A DNA stretch of 64,000 bases from Ailanthus altissimus. Its lineage: Eukaryota > Streptophyta > Magnoliopsida > Sapindales > Simaroubaceae. The stretch is from the NCBI GenBank assembly GCA_946807835.1, contig OX327702.1, positions 11,470,001 through 11,534,000 on the forward strand. The letters run 5' to 3'. A program made the translations under genes and the position numbers. Of this stretch, positions 43,231 through 55,197 are shown in pieces. The notes beneath the pieces were generated by a model. That model was not told the origin of the DNA. It did not search any database and saw nothing but the letters and a program-made list of their open reading frames with translations. Numbering within the stretch: position 1 is the first letter of the stretch; each line of letters starts with the position of its first letter.

Positions 43231-44500
43231 CCCATAAAAAAAGGCTATCATGAAAAAACATGAATATAGTGAGGTGTACATAAAAGCTTAGATACAACTA
43301 GGATGTCAACACAAGTCATAAATAAAGCACCACCATAGGTGGTTGGCTATACCTGACAAGAGTAGCTCAACAAAAACTTGGATAGCATAATCCAAGTTAC
43401 AAAGGGCAAAGCTACTAGAAGATACAAAGGGAAGAAAGGTACTACCATTTATACTTTAAAACATGCTAATATGAATTGCAAAAATTAGTATGCAAGCAAC
43501 ACTAAGATTAGTACTTGCCGTACGAAAGGTATATAGCTACCCAGGTTGTAAGATGTTTACACATCATAAGTTAGTTATGAAGAAAAGTCCTAAAACATAA
43601 GAGGCACACATAAAAAAGAAGCCATGAGTAACTAGCCTTACCTTTCACAAGCAACCTAGTAAAACCTTTGATAATATAGTCTGAGTTATTAAAGGGCAGA
43701 GGCGCCTCTATAAACAAAAATAAAAAGCCACAAATAGCTTGTTGTATCTGCCATAAGCAAACTAACCAAAACCTTAGATAGCATGATCCAGGCCACAAGA
43801 AGGAAAGACACTTCAAAACATAAAAAGAAAAGAGGTATTAGCATTTGCTATCTAAAAAGCTCATATATTTAACTTTAGCACAACATGCTCACATAACATA
43901 AGATAATTGGGAGGAAAAGCTTTGAACCATATGTGACAAATGAATTAAATTAAAGCTTAAGCAATATAATTGGTCAAGCCCAACATAGCAATAAGGAGCT
44001 AGCCACATCGATCATAGGCAGCCTAAACAACAAACTTGAATGGCATAATCAAAGTCACTAAAGATTGAGACACCCCAAAACACAATAAAGGTGCTAACTT
44101 TCATTCTCTATATATCCTAGAATAAACTATAAAATAGTTATGCAAACAAGTATCAAAATAAGGTACACAAAAGACCTCTTTTAAATTCTCTATATTACAC
44201 ATGCCTGTACAAACAATACCAAATGTTGCACAAAATCAAGGGTATATTCTATACACACACATATATAGATAAATATACACATTTGCCTATATAACTAACA
44301 AAAATGCATAAAGTGCCATAAAAGTCAATAAAATACATGAACTTTCTCTAAACTACTTGAACACGTTTGAGCCATAAGACAAATAATAACCAAAAATGAC
44401 TAGCCATATTTGTTGCAAATATTCTAACAAAAGTCGTAGATAGCCTAATCTAAGCCACAAAAGGAAGCAGACCGAGGTAACTGAATCCTTAATTATCTTA
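43231..44500 (+). repeat. Dispersed 'TAGCATAATCCAAG' modules
   Basis: A module reading approximately TTGGATAGCATAATCCAAG followed by CACAAAGGG recurs at about 43380, 43664 (poor), 43770, 44036 and 44428. The spacing is irregular (105-390 bp) and AT-rich text lies between. It may be the rest of the G3 3' spacer. No coding sequence is recognised here. Confidence 0.5.
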
Positions 44501-45060
44501 CAACAACAAGCTTATGGTCATACAATTCCTTAAACAGACCCAACAAAGTTGCATATAAAGTTACCTTCTTAAAATAGCACTATAATTATACAGCTACACA
44601 AGTTGAATAAGTCATAAAGCCTAACCATACCTTAAAGCCAACTAGAGGCTATACTTAATAAAAAACAATCGTGTCAAAACTGGCTAATTCCAATCTTTAA
44701 CTTAAGAGGTGGAACAAGCTGATACAACTAAAAACACAAAGGTATGAAATCAGATGTGGGGCCTTCATATTGCCATAAAATAACAAGAGGTAAAAAAAAA
44801 ACCCTCATAAAACTCTTTTTTATGACTTACTATATCATAGAAATACTTAAAGACATATTATGTGCAAAATATACGTCATATTATACCTTTAAAGATATTG
44901 TATCAAAAAGCTAACCAAGTGCACAAAGTCTAGTAAGAATTATAACTTCTCAACAATGTTTGAAAAAATATTATTACAAAAGGGGGCAAACCCCATCTAA
45001 TATTATACAAGTAGAAAATATAAGAGAGTCAAGAACTTGAAAATAGACCATAATCAGCAT
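44501..45060. other. AT-rich stretch with no recognised feature
   Basis: I see no ORF, repeat or element boundary here. Confidence 0.4.
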
Positions 45061-46950
45061 TATGGCCTTCAGTTTCATTTATAGCACCAATACTAGCCCT
45101 ATTTATGTGATAGTTATCTTAAACTAGACTAGCCTAAGACTTATCAAAAGTTTCAATTTTAGCCCGAAGCATAATGATCTCAGCTTGAACTTTAGTTATC
45201 TTGGTATCCAAGCCCTTAAAGGGATCTTCTTTCCTCTATGTAAAGCCACACAATCTTGGCTAGCTAATCTACATGACTGACCAACTTTTCTACACTAAAG
45301 CTTATTTTGTTAGCATCCTAGCACACCTCTCTCTATGGTCTAAGTACCTTGATAAATAATTGCTCCATCTTTATTGAATTCATGCCATACGACATCATTT
45401 TAAATTGTTCCATAAAAATTCATTTAAATGGTGGCATTATGGAGTATACATCACTAAAACCAAGAATAATTCTCACCAAATTCTCTAGTAAAGGAACAAT
45501 TTCAACAAGAATATAGCATCCCTGAGAAACTCCTCAACTTCTTCTAAATTGGTGAAAGAAAGTGAGGCAACCAATATTGAGGATTGGATAATTGAAAACA
45601 TCCTATAAATCATATGCAATCATCTTTTGAAAGGTAAAAGCAAGCTGAACAAAAACTTGGAGAGTTAAGACATAAATTCCTACAATGAGAAAACACAAAA
45701 ATTCAAGCCATGGATATACAAAAACTTACAAAACAACAAAGAGAAACAAGAAATAATAAAGGCCATACCAATACTAATAGGCTCAGAAGTAAGGGCTTTT
45801 AACCCTTTAGCTGGATAAACAAATGATGGCTTCTTAAGCATATGCTCTAAAGGAGCCACTTCTAAAATGATAAAAAAGCAAACAGGTTGTATGCACTTAA
45901 AATGGCCAAATCCGACACCAATGATCAAAATAGTTAAAAGTAAAACAAAACTCTTAATACTTACAGCATGGGACCTAGTGTGTTGCCTCTCATAAAAAGA
46001 AAGCAGAAATTCTAGACCAAATAAGTTAAAAGAATAGGAAAAGAATGCTAGACAAAGTCCAAATAATTATGACAAACATTATCCGTCTCCTCAAACACCC
46101 TATCCTCAAGAGTAATCTTCATGTGAGCTAAAAAAACTCTTTTGGCCTCAACACTACTCCAAGGGTTTATAGTTTTCCTCTTTGGTGGCCTTGCACCACC
46201 CTGAGCAATAGTTTTAGCAAGAGGTTTAACAAGGTTAACACCAGTAGCATGGGCCTGCTCCTTAAGACTTATTTGATAGTGCATGCCTCTACTTTACAAT
46301 CTGAGGTACCATTTTAGCGGTAACTTTCCATAACACTTCTAATTTGATATGCCAATGAGGTACCCTCATTTTGATGGCTAATAACATAAGATCAAATAAG
46401 AAAACCATATAGACTAAAAGAAAGAAAGTTTTATTACTATAAAAATGAATGAAATGGCATATTTCACACTTTTCATACCCTAGTAGAAGCCTCCCTATTA
46501 GCCTCATTCTCTCTAATAAAGATATCTCTTCCATATTAGCAAAGCTACCTACTGGAAATCCTTGAGATAGCCTGCGATTCCTTATAAAAATACGAGATGA
46601 AGCTATAATTGGCCTAGTGAGATATCAAAAATAAGAGAATGACACTTAAAGTTTATGTGTACATCTTCTCAGTTGTCTCTTTTTTTACAAGTAGTAGGCA
46701 GAAACTTGGTTGAACCCATAATTTGGTTTACGCTATTAAAGATCACAATATATGACAAGTGAGCCTTACTAGCCAAAGTGATTGTTGAGCTTGAGCTTAG
46801 TTTCAGCATATCATCCATGTCAATCTTCAATGCCAAGGATAAGTTGCCTGGCTTACTCCTGCAAAAAATTAGAAAGAGGCTCAAGTTAACCTTTAAGTCT
46901 GCATTAAAGATGTCCAATGCATCTCCTGCAGAGGTAAGGGTAGCCATTTT
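45061..46950 (-). pseudogene. Exon-like minus-strand block, unidentified
   Basis: Several minus-strand open pieces lie in order: MATLTSAGDALDIFNADLK and ALKIDMDDMLKLSSSSTITL (46947-46669); MEEISLLERMRLIGRLLLG (46534-46478) followed by a GTATGA donor-like site; RPPKRKTINPWSSVEAKRVF and LEDRVFEETDNVCHNYLDF (46284-46048); a 93-bp piece, PLEHMLKKPSFVYPAKGLKA... (45861-45769), bounded by TTTTAG and GTATGG; then KITKVQAEIIMLRAKIETFD, a short coiled-coil-like helix (about 45190-45130). GTAAGT follows an open piece at 45964-45959. The arrangement looks like a decayed multi-exon gene or a captured gene fragment. I cannot assign a family. Confidence 0.3.
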
Positions 46951-47596
46951 TATGTCACTATCTCAAATTCATATAAAATTGCTTAAAGTCTAGTAATCAA
47001 TTTATTAGAAACTCTTAGGCATCTTCACATCTGGTGGGCATCCTTTGTTAAGACCAAAATGCCTTAGCGCATTACTCGACTTGTATAAGATAAGAAAAAA
47101 CTTTATAAACTTGTTCAAATATAGCAAGAAACTAGAACTCATTGTTAGATAATATTCAACTAGCACAAAAAATCATTAACAGAGAATAAAGGGCCACAAA
47201 GATGAGCATTATTTTCATCAAAGTCATAGAAAGATTAAACTTGGTACAAGTCAGACATAAAAGGTAGACGACCAAAATAAAAACTTGGTCATATCATCTA
47301 GATAGAGCAATGCATTCTCAACATAAAACAAACTATGCCACCAACATACACCTACTAGTAATAATCTTGAAATTATGATACATCCACTACAGTGGGACTC
47401 ATCTTTATAAGTTGCATTACTCTCTTATAAGTTGGTGGTTCCTTGTCTTAGCCATTGAAGCGCTCAAATATAAAGACATGTAGAAAATTTATGGCAATAA
47501 GAGTATCCACAATAAATGTTATCTGCACTATAGACCTCGTTATAAGGAATGTGACCTAGTTGTTATAAATAATAGCAAGAAATTAAGAATTTAAAG
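46951..47596. other. AT-rich spacer
   Basis: No ORF or repeat recognised. It ends at LTR T3. Confidence 0.4.
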
Positions 47597-48081
47597 TGTA
47601 ATATTCGATCCCTATTAGTAGTATAAGAGCTTAAGTTTTGGTATAAAGCGATAAAGATACCGTAAGGTTACCCGATTCCAACCATATTAAAAATATTTTT
47701 TATGGTGCACGTGAGAGGTATTAAACCTAAATTGATAATTTCACACTCAGTTGGAGCGTCAAACAGTCATGGAATATTTTTGAAATTTTTCTCTATTGGC
47801 TTAGAAAAGAAAATTTTAATTTAATACATGAATTTCTATCTAAGGGTTAAACATAGAACAAGCCTTTGTTAAAAAACACAATCCATATGTTAGAAAGTGG
47901 ACCAATTAGATACAAGTTGGTGGATTTCCAAGATGGAGGCCTAGTTGGTTCCTTTGACTATTCTAACTAAATAGTTAGAAAGGAACCAATTAAATACTTC
48001 TATTTCTAACTAATGGCAACTTAGAAATTTAGAAGTAGTTGAAGGGTGATTGGATTTTTGGGAGAGCACTATATAAGGATG
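47597..48081 (+). mobile_element. LTR T3, left part
   Basis: It starts TGTAATATTCGATCCC and aligns to T1 from its first base. It stops at 48081, inside the promoter region (ACTATATAAGGATG), where LD has inserted and duplicated GGATG (48077-48081 and 50098-50102). Confidence 0.85.
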
Positions 48082-50097
48082 TACTGTCGGTGGAATCTAA
48101 TACATATAGGTGTATGCATGTGCAATTGTGTCTATTACCTAAAATACATATTTTATAGATATTCTACGCGGCGGAAGCATATAAATTATAATAAACACAA
48201 TAAATGAATATATTAATCACATTAATATATTAATAAAGGTTGAGAACTCACCTCAATGTGTAACGTTATATACGTATATCCCTGAAGTCCATATGGAGAT
48301 CAACTCGCGGGCAGTTTTAGTCACCAACACGTAGGCTTAGTAAGCTAGAATAACAACCCTATACGGAGCACGAGATTAACTCTTAATCCCAAAAATGGTT
48401 GGTATGTGAGAGTTTAAAGTTTCACAATTGCTCCAATTGGAAGTATAGAGAAAATGAAACAATTTCCTTTTCCCTTTCCCTTTTTTTTCTTTTTCTTCTC
48501 TTCTTTCTCCTCTCTATTTCTTCTTTCTCTCGTAATTTTCTTTCTCTCTCTCTTTATATATATATATATAATAAAATATTAATATAATATAATAGGTGCA
48601 ACCTATTTGGCACCCAAATATAATAATAATATATATAATATAATAATGAGAGAGAATGATTATTTAACAATTAAATAATCATAATGTAAAATGACCATTT
48701 TACCCCTCATAAATAGTTATCAAGTCTACCCCTAGTGGGTCCCACTAAATTTTACACTTGGATAAACTCAATCGAGGGTCCACAATATGCCACGTATCAT
48801 TATACAATTAGTAAATAATAATTATTGACTAATTGTTGTATTTAGCACTTAAATACAGACATGCATGTATTCCCATAATAGTGCTGAATATTGCTGGATT
48901 AAATAATTTAATCCGACATGCTACCCTAGTGCATAACAAGTAAACTCTATATCGCGGGACTCCCTAAGTCTTACGCCCGATTCATTAAATAAAACTATTC
49001 CATGAGTCCGTGAGCAATACCCCCACACATGTCACGGATATACAAATCAGCATGTTGAACCATGCAAGTTGAGGTTACAACGCATATGTATAGTCCTTCA
49101 GTCATGATATCCTGGATGTGCGGGGATATAGATTATCACCATCAAATCCCTTGTGCTCATTCATGTCTTATCTCCAGACTTGTATATCACTAAAAAATAT
49201 ATGCAAACTCATTTGCCATATTGTTCCACCCTGGCGGAACCCTTTCCCGGGATTGTTGCTTGTGGCGACAATATTTTCTGAGATATAGTCTCGAAGCATC
49301 TAGATATCTAACTCCATATAGGAGCTGACAGATCCCATATATGTACACACCAGACTCTATAAGCATCGGACCATACCTAGTGACACCCAGCAGTCACACC
49401 ATGAAAGGTCTATGACATGCGTGGAACCAAAGTATGATAGATCACTTACAAGCCCACCGTGGCACTTAGGTCAAAGGATCACGTATACTACTGAACACGA
49501 GAGGACCCTCCGTTGACGGCTTATATAAGGTGTCCATCAGAGGCCCTTGTGAGTCTGTCCTATATTAAGTCCTAACTAGATACCTATATGTCAATATGAG
49601 CTCCAAGCTCACAGTCGGCTAGAAACGACCATCTATACCCTATAGGTACGACATATGCTGATCTATATAAAGGTATCCATCGATAGACCTGTATCAGCAG
49701 AAATAGAATAGGGATAATTATTCGAGAACATACTTACGCAACTTGCATTTCTTGGCACCCGATTGCAATCCTTGAAACTATGTAGTTACTAGTATATTCC
49801 TAGGTCTATGTCCTATTACAAATAAGGCTTTAACTCTTGGATCTGCTGAGTATTATATCAGCTAACACTTAGCTGTGCTAACAATAAGCATTTATATCTC
49901 TCAGTGTGGCTAACTATGAGCCTTTATCTAAACTTATTTAGATATGATCTGAACTCCTTCAAATCATACAATGTCTGTAACGTTACATTGCATGGTACTA
50001 TATAAATTGGTATTAGTGATTTAATGAGAATGTACACTTGTATAAATACACAAGTATATGTACATTCAAGGATGGCACGTAAACACCGACCATAACA
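48082..50097 (-). mobile_element. Solo LTR LD (2016 bp, minus)
   Basis: The minus-strand reading starts TGTTATGGTCGGTGTTTACG (50097) and ends TTAGATTCCACCGACAGTA (48082). A perfect GGATG duplication flanks it. It is collinear with LA, LB and LC in reverse: CT-rich leader at 48470-48560 and CCACGTATCATTATACAATT at 48790-48810. The 3' terminus is TA, not CA. The plus-strand ORF at 48399-48587 is low-complexity CT sequence. Confidence 0.85.
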
Positions 50098-51375
50098 GGA
50101 TGAAGTGTTTAGAATTTGGCTAAGTAAAAAACATAAGGTGTTAGAGCACAAGAGGGAAATTTCAGCCATGAGAGGGAGCTCTTGCTATAGTGAAATTCAA
50201 TATTTTTTCATGATTTTTCATCCTTGATCAAGTTAAGATAAAGCTAAATAAAAGTTTCCAAGATCAATTGAAAGTTCTATTAGTAAAAATCCAAGAAAAA
50301 GAGGTAAGAAAAGCATTATGTAGTAATGGTGGTGTATGATTTTTCAAGATCAATTCTATTAATGCTTTGTGTGAATTCTTGATTTAGATTAAGTTGAATT
50401 CAAGTGTGGAACTCAAGGGAGACACTAAACTAAAGGAATTAGTAAGGTAAGAATTAGGGTTTAGTGTGATTTTATTGTAGAAACTTCAATTAGATGTTAT
50501 TAGGAAATTAGAATTAAATTGGCTTGATTTAGATGTCATTGGAATAAGAAATTGAGAAAAGAGATGTGTTAGGTGAGTAGGGTAAATTTTGGCCACTTTA
50601 GAGATTTTGGGGTTTGAGTTGTGTTTTGGTTCAATTGTTGTGTATAAATAATTCCTTGTATCAATTGGATATACTTGGTTGATGAAAAATTAAAAGTGAA
50701 GAAAATGGGACATAATTGTCCATTTTGGTAAGGTGAAAGACAATTATGTTCAACTAAATTTATAAGGTGTTAAGCAATTTTTATAACGTCGGATGGTGGA
50801 TTAAACAAGATTGAATGACTTTGTAAATGAAAATTGAAAAGTGGTATCGATTCAAGCTTTGTAAGCCAATTAGGGCGCTTATTAGTTTAAGTAAAGGTTC
50901 TAAATGTTATTTATGGCATGTAGGTGAAGAAAATCGAGATTGGTAAAGGAAGTAAATGCCCGAAGAAGAATTGAGTTTGAAGCGGTTGGTGAGTAAAAAT
51001 CTGTCATGGATTATCTTTCGTTTAATATGTTTCCGTATATTGAAGTTTTATATTTTATGTGCTTTTAATGCGTAAACATGATTTATGGTTTTGCTATACA
51101 GTTATAAATATGTATTTATATGTTTGGTTTAAGAAACAATTTTAAAACTACTAAATTAATTCAAAGGCCATTGGTACCCTGAAATTTCAGTGTGGTGATG
51201 ATTTAAAATCTGGCCAGTATATCCCATACACATGGGCAAATATTAAGGGGTGAGCCACTAACTCTGGAAAATTGGGTTGTCGAGTCATGTAAGTTACTCT
51301 ATGTGTACGGGGTATTGTCTCGCCATGTGTAGGCGATGTAGGATTTCGCTGCATAGCCAGTGAGATGTCACAGTG
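50098..51375 (+). mobile_element. LTR T3, right part, truncated
   Basis: It continues the T LTR after LD (TTTAGAATTTGGCTAAG... to GTGAGATGTCACAGTG). It stops at 51375, at a point that corresponds to about 10823 in T1, where T4 begins. The missing third of T3 is probably beyond the window, after G4. Confidence 0.8.
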
Positions 51376-54108
51376 TGTAATATCCAATCTCAATTAGTAG
51401 TATTGGTGCCTAAATTTTGGTATAGAGCAATAAGATGCTTTAGGGTTAACCGATTCTAACCCTTTTAGAAAATTTTCTTTTATGTGGTGTTCGTGATAGG
51501 TATTAGACCTAAATTGGTAATTTCACACTTAGTCAGAGTGTCGGACGACCATAGAATATTTTTGGAATTTTTCTCCATTGGTTTGTAAAAGAAAATTTTA
51601 ATTTACTACATGAATTTTCATTTAAGGGTTATGCATGAAACAAGCCTTTATTGAGAAACACAATTCATATGTTAGAGAATGGACCAATTAAAGACAATTT
51701 CATGGATTGCCAAGTTGGAAGTCTAGTTAGTTCCTTTGACTATTCTAACCAAATAGTTACAAAGGAACCAATTAAATACTTACTTTCTAACCAATGGCAA
51801 ATTAGAAATTTAGAGTAAGTTGAGGGGCAAATTGGACACTTGAGAGGAGACTATATATAAAGTGAAAGTGTGTAGCAATTTCATGAAATAGAAACCAAAA
51901 ACACATTAGAGCAAAAGGGAGAGTGTTTAGCCAAGAGAGGGGTGACACTGCTATAGTAAAACCCAAAGTTATTTCATGATTTTTCATGCTTGTTCAAGCT
52001 AAAATAAAGTCAATTACAAGTTCCTAAGGTTATTTGAATCTTTCATTAGTGAAAATACAAAGAAAAGAGGTAAGAAAAATATTATTTGATAATGGTTATT
52101 CTTGATTTAGATTGAGTTGAATTCAAGTGTGGAGCTTAAATAAGTCATCAAATTGAAGAAATTAGGGTTTTGGGTGACTTTGATGTAGAAACTTCAATTA
52201 GTTGTAATTAGGGCATTAGAATTAAATTGGCTTGATTTGAATGCTATTGGAATAAGAAATTAAGAAAAGAAGTGTGTTTGACGGAGATGGTGAATTCGGC
52301 CACTGAGGGGATTATAGGGCTTGAGTTATGTTTTGGTTAAATTATTGTGTATAAATGGTGCCTTATATAAATTGAATATATATGGTAGATGAAAAATCAA
52401 GAAAGAAGAAAATTAGACATAATTGTCCATTTTGGTAAGGTGAAGGGAATTATGTCTAACCAAATTTATAAGGTATTTAATAATTCTTATGGCTCTGGAT
52501 GGTGAATTAAACTAGATTAAACCAGATTGAATGGCTTCGTATTGCAAAATCGAAAGCAGAATCATTCGGGCCTCGAAAGCCAATTAGTGCGCGTTTTAGT
52601 TTAAGTGGCATTTTAGCATTTATAAAGGTTTTAAATGTTATTTTTGGCATGTAGGTGAAGAAAACCGAGAACTATAAAAGTAGGAAAATTTTCAGAGAAA
52701 GTTTGAGCTGGGAGCGTTTGGTAAGTGAAAATTGGTTTTATGTATCTTTTATTTAGTATATTTTAGTATATTTGAATTTTATGTTTTATATGATCTTAAA
52801 TGCATAAATATGATTTACAGTTTTTATCTACTGTTAGAATCCTAAATTTTTATGTTTAGTTTGAAAAAGAGTTTTAAAGTTATTAAATTAGTTTTCAAGG
52901 CCATTGGTACCCTCAGATTTACAGTGGTGATGATGGTTTAAGACTTGGCCGGTATATCCCATACGCATAGGCAAGTATTGGGGGGTGCGTCACTAACTCT
53001 GAAAAGTCAGGATGTTGAGTCATGCGAGTCGCTCTATGTGTACAAGGTATTGTCTCACTATATGTAGGCGATGTAGGATTCCACTGCATAGCCAATGAGA
53101 TATCTTAAGATGTCACAGTGGGTATTGCTAGTTGAGACGCCATTTGACCTACTCACGTTCTACGGTGCTAGTTGAGTCGCTATGTGAGTATAGAGCTTTA
53201 GAGTTACCATTGGTATAGTTTAGAAAAAAAATAGCCGAGCGAGGGCTTTAATAGTTTTTAAGCTACCGAACGCATATTACACATTTATATATGTACATGC
53301 TAGTTATTATGGCTTATAGATTTTGGATATTTTTTTTTGAAGATATAAATAAAACCCGCTCGGCAAGACTCCATCAGCATATGATGTTAGAACCATTTTA
53401 CAGCTTTATAAAAGCTTTAGAAGCATAATTTATGCATGTCTTTTAAAATTTAATATCTATGTAAAATTTTATTTTTATTTGAAATCTTAAATGCATTCAC
53501 TGGGCTCCTTTAGCTCACTTGTTTTGTGTTTTATGTTTTCTAACCCCCTCCAGGTGCAAGCCTCGGTGCATAAGTTACTGATTCTCCTACGAGTTATTAG
53601 TAGACTAGTAGGACGATCATTTTGTAAATGTGCTAAGTGGCACTCTTTTTACTTTCTGCATATTAGTTATAGACTTGTTCATTTTGTAAATATATTTTGG
53701 ATAAACAAGAAAAGGTTTCGATACAATGATGATTGTTTCACTTTTTATTAGTATTCCAGTTTATGATCAAAATGAAAATGTTGAGTTGAGTTTGAATTTA
53801 GTTTTGAGAAGGACCGGTGGTCTTATTTGGATGTATTGAAAAACTGGTTGATATAGAAGTGAAAATTTTCTTGCAAATTTTGTATAGGATTTTCAAAAAA
53901 ACAGGGAAACTCAGTTCGTTTTTTTTAAAAAATTTAATAAGTTATTTTCATGTGTATTCCAAGATTTTCTCAGTAATAGTAAGAATTAAAAAATGGTTCG
54001 CCTCGCGAAATTTCTCAAATTTCATAGTTAGATTCTGAGAAAGTTCTGTTGGGGTACTAGCAGGGCCGCTGAGATCTATAATAAAGAGTCTTGGGGTGGG
54101 TCTTGTCA
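51376..54108 (+). mobile_element. LTR T4, 5' LTR of Gypsy G4 (2733 bp)
   Basis: It runs from TGTAATATCCAATCTC to GGGTCTTGTCA and is followed by a PBS, which identifies it as a 5' LTR and defines the whole T family. A TATA-like TATATATAA is at 51852-51860. The left flank CAGTG (51371-51375) would be the target duplication in T3; the other copy is outside the window. Confidence 0.85.
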
Positions 54109-54111
54109 GAG

Positions 54112-54124
54112 TGGTATCAGAGCC
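54112..54124 (+). other. Primer-binding site of Gypsy G4
   Basis: TGGTATCAGAGCC lies 3 bp after the LTR: initiator-Met PBS, perfect over 12 bases. It is usual for chromovirus-type Gypsy elements. Confidence 0.85.
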
Positions 54125-54261
54125 CGATTTTTAAATTTTTTAGTTAAAAAAAAATTATTTTTAGAATAAGATTCTCAAAATTGCATGCATATTTTTCTAA
54201 GTTTATTAAATTGAATTCTATACATTTGATAATCATTTGCATCACTAAAATCACAAAAAAT
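54125..54261 (+). mobile_element. G4 leader
   Basis: Short AT-rich leader between the PBS and the first ATG of gag. Nothing else is recognised. Confidence 0.5.
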
Positions 54262-55197
54262 ATGCATCATCGTGGGGACCCACATACTAAAAGAGTAGCT
54301 GTGGAGGCTTTTGCATCTAAAAAGGAGCATAGGAATGAGTTGGTAAATGTTCCCACGCCTCATACCCCACCTGAGTGATCTCAGCCTGCCAAGCCAAATG
54401 GTGGAAACATAAATGTAGCTTAGATGACTCAGATACTAGCGGCAGTAATCCACCAGTCGAGAGAGACAAGAGTGTCCATTGAGCGCGCTAATAAATTAAA
54501 TGCTAAGCCGTATGATGGTATAGAAGACCTTGAGAGAGCCCTATCCTAGTTAGAGAATAATAAGAAATTTTTTAAGTCATGGGATGTATTGAAGAACAGA
54601 TGGTTGCCTACTTTGTATTTCTGTTGAAGGAAGGGGCGAAAGACTGGTGGAAGGCCTTGCAAAGGAGGAATGTCGATCGGGTGTCTTGGGCGCTTTTCAA
54701 AAGGGAATTTCTAAATAAGTTCTACCTGAAAAGGTATAAAGATGCGAAGATAGAATAGTTCTTCAAGCTAGAACAAGTTTTCTCTCCGTAGCAGAGTATA
54801 AAAAGAAGTTTTTCGGATCAAGGCAGAAGGCTAATTGGTTTGTAGTGGGCCTCAATCCCCAGATCAGGGCTTACATGGTATCGGTAGCTCACACTCAGTA
54901 CAGAGCATTGGTGAAAACTGCAACTCGAGTTAAAAGAAGCATAGTAGCCATTCCTAAACCGAAATAGTCGAGCCAAAAAAAAGGGGCTAGATAAGTGGTT
55001 CTCGGGGAGGACCTTGTAAATCCGCAAGAACGAAGGAGAGATCAACATGGTCTAGTAGTCAGAAACTAAGCCAATGAGCTCAACCAAGTTAAGCTTCCAT
55101 GAGGCAACCATCGGCTGGATCATGAAATACTAAAGAGAATTGGAAGAATTTTTTGGTGTGTAATAAATGTGGCAAGGCCCATCCGGGGGATTGTAGG
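54262..55197 (+). pseudogene. Gypsy G4 gag, frameshifted and interrupted
   Basis: The start MHHRGDPHTKRVAVEAF runs to a stop at 54376. After frameshifts the gag core is clear: EEQMVAYFVFLLKEGAKDWW (about 54590-54650), WALFKREFLNKFYLKRYKDA (54690-54745) and a FRIKAEG...HTQY-type end. A zinc knuckle, CNKCGKAHPGDCR, lies at 55159-55197. The C-x2-C-G-K-x-H-x-G-x-C form is seen in chromovirus Gypsy gag. Copia C3 inserts immediately after the last Arg codon at 55197; the polymerase part of G4 is outside the window. Confidence 0.75.

Noticed and set aside
43571..43816. 81-codon minus-strand ORF with a hydrophobic stretch
   Set aside because: Isolated, overlaps the dispersed repeat module, and has no supporting motif or neighbour.
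48399..48587. Ser/Phe/Leu-rich ORF resembling a membrane peptide
   Set aside because: Translation of the complementary CT tract of LD; also true of 6473-6691 in LA.
54112..54124. TGGTATCAGAGC words as possible tRNA remnants
   Set aside because: They are primer-binding sites next to LTRs, complementary to the tRNA 3' end only; no tRNA fold is present.
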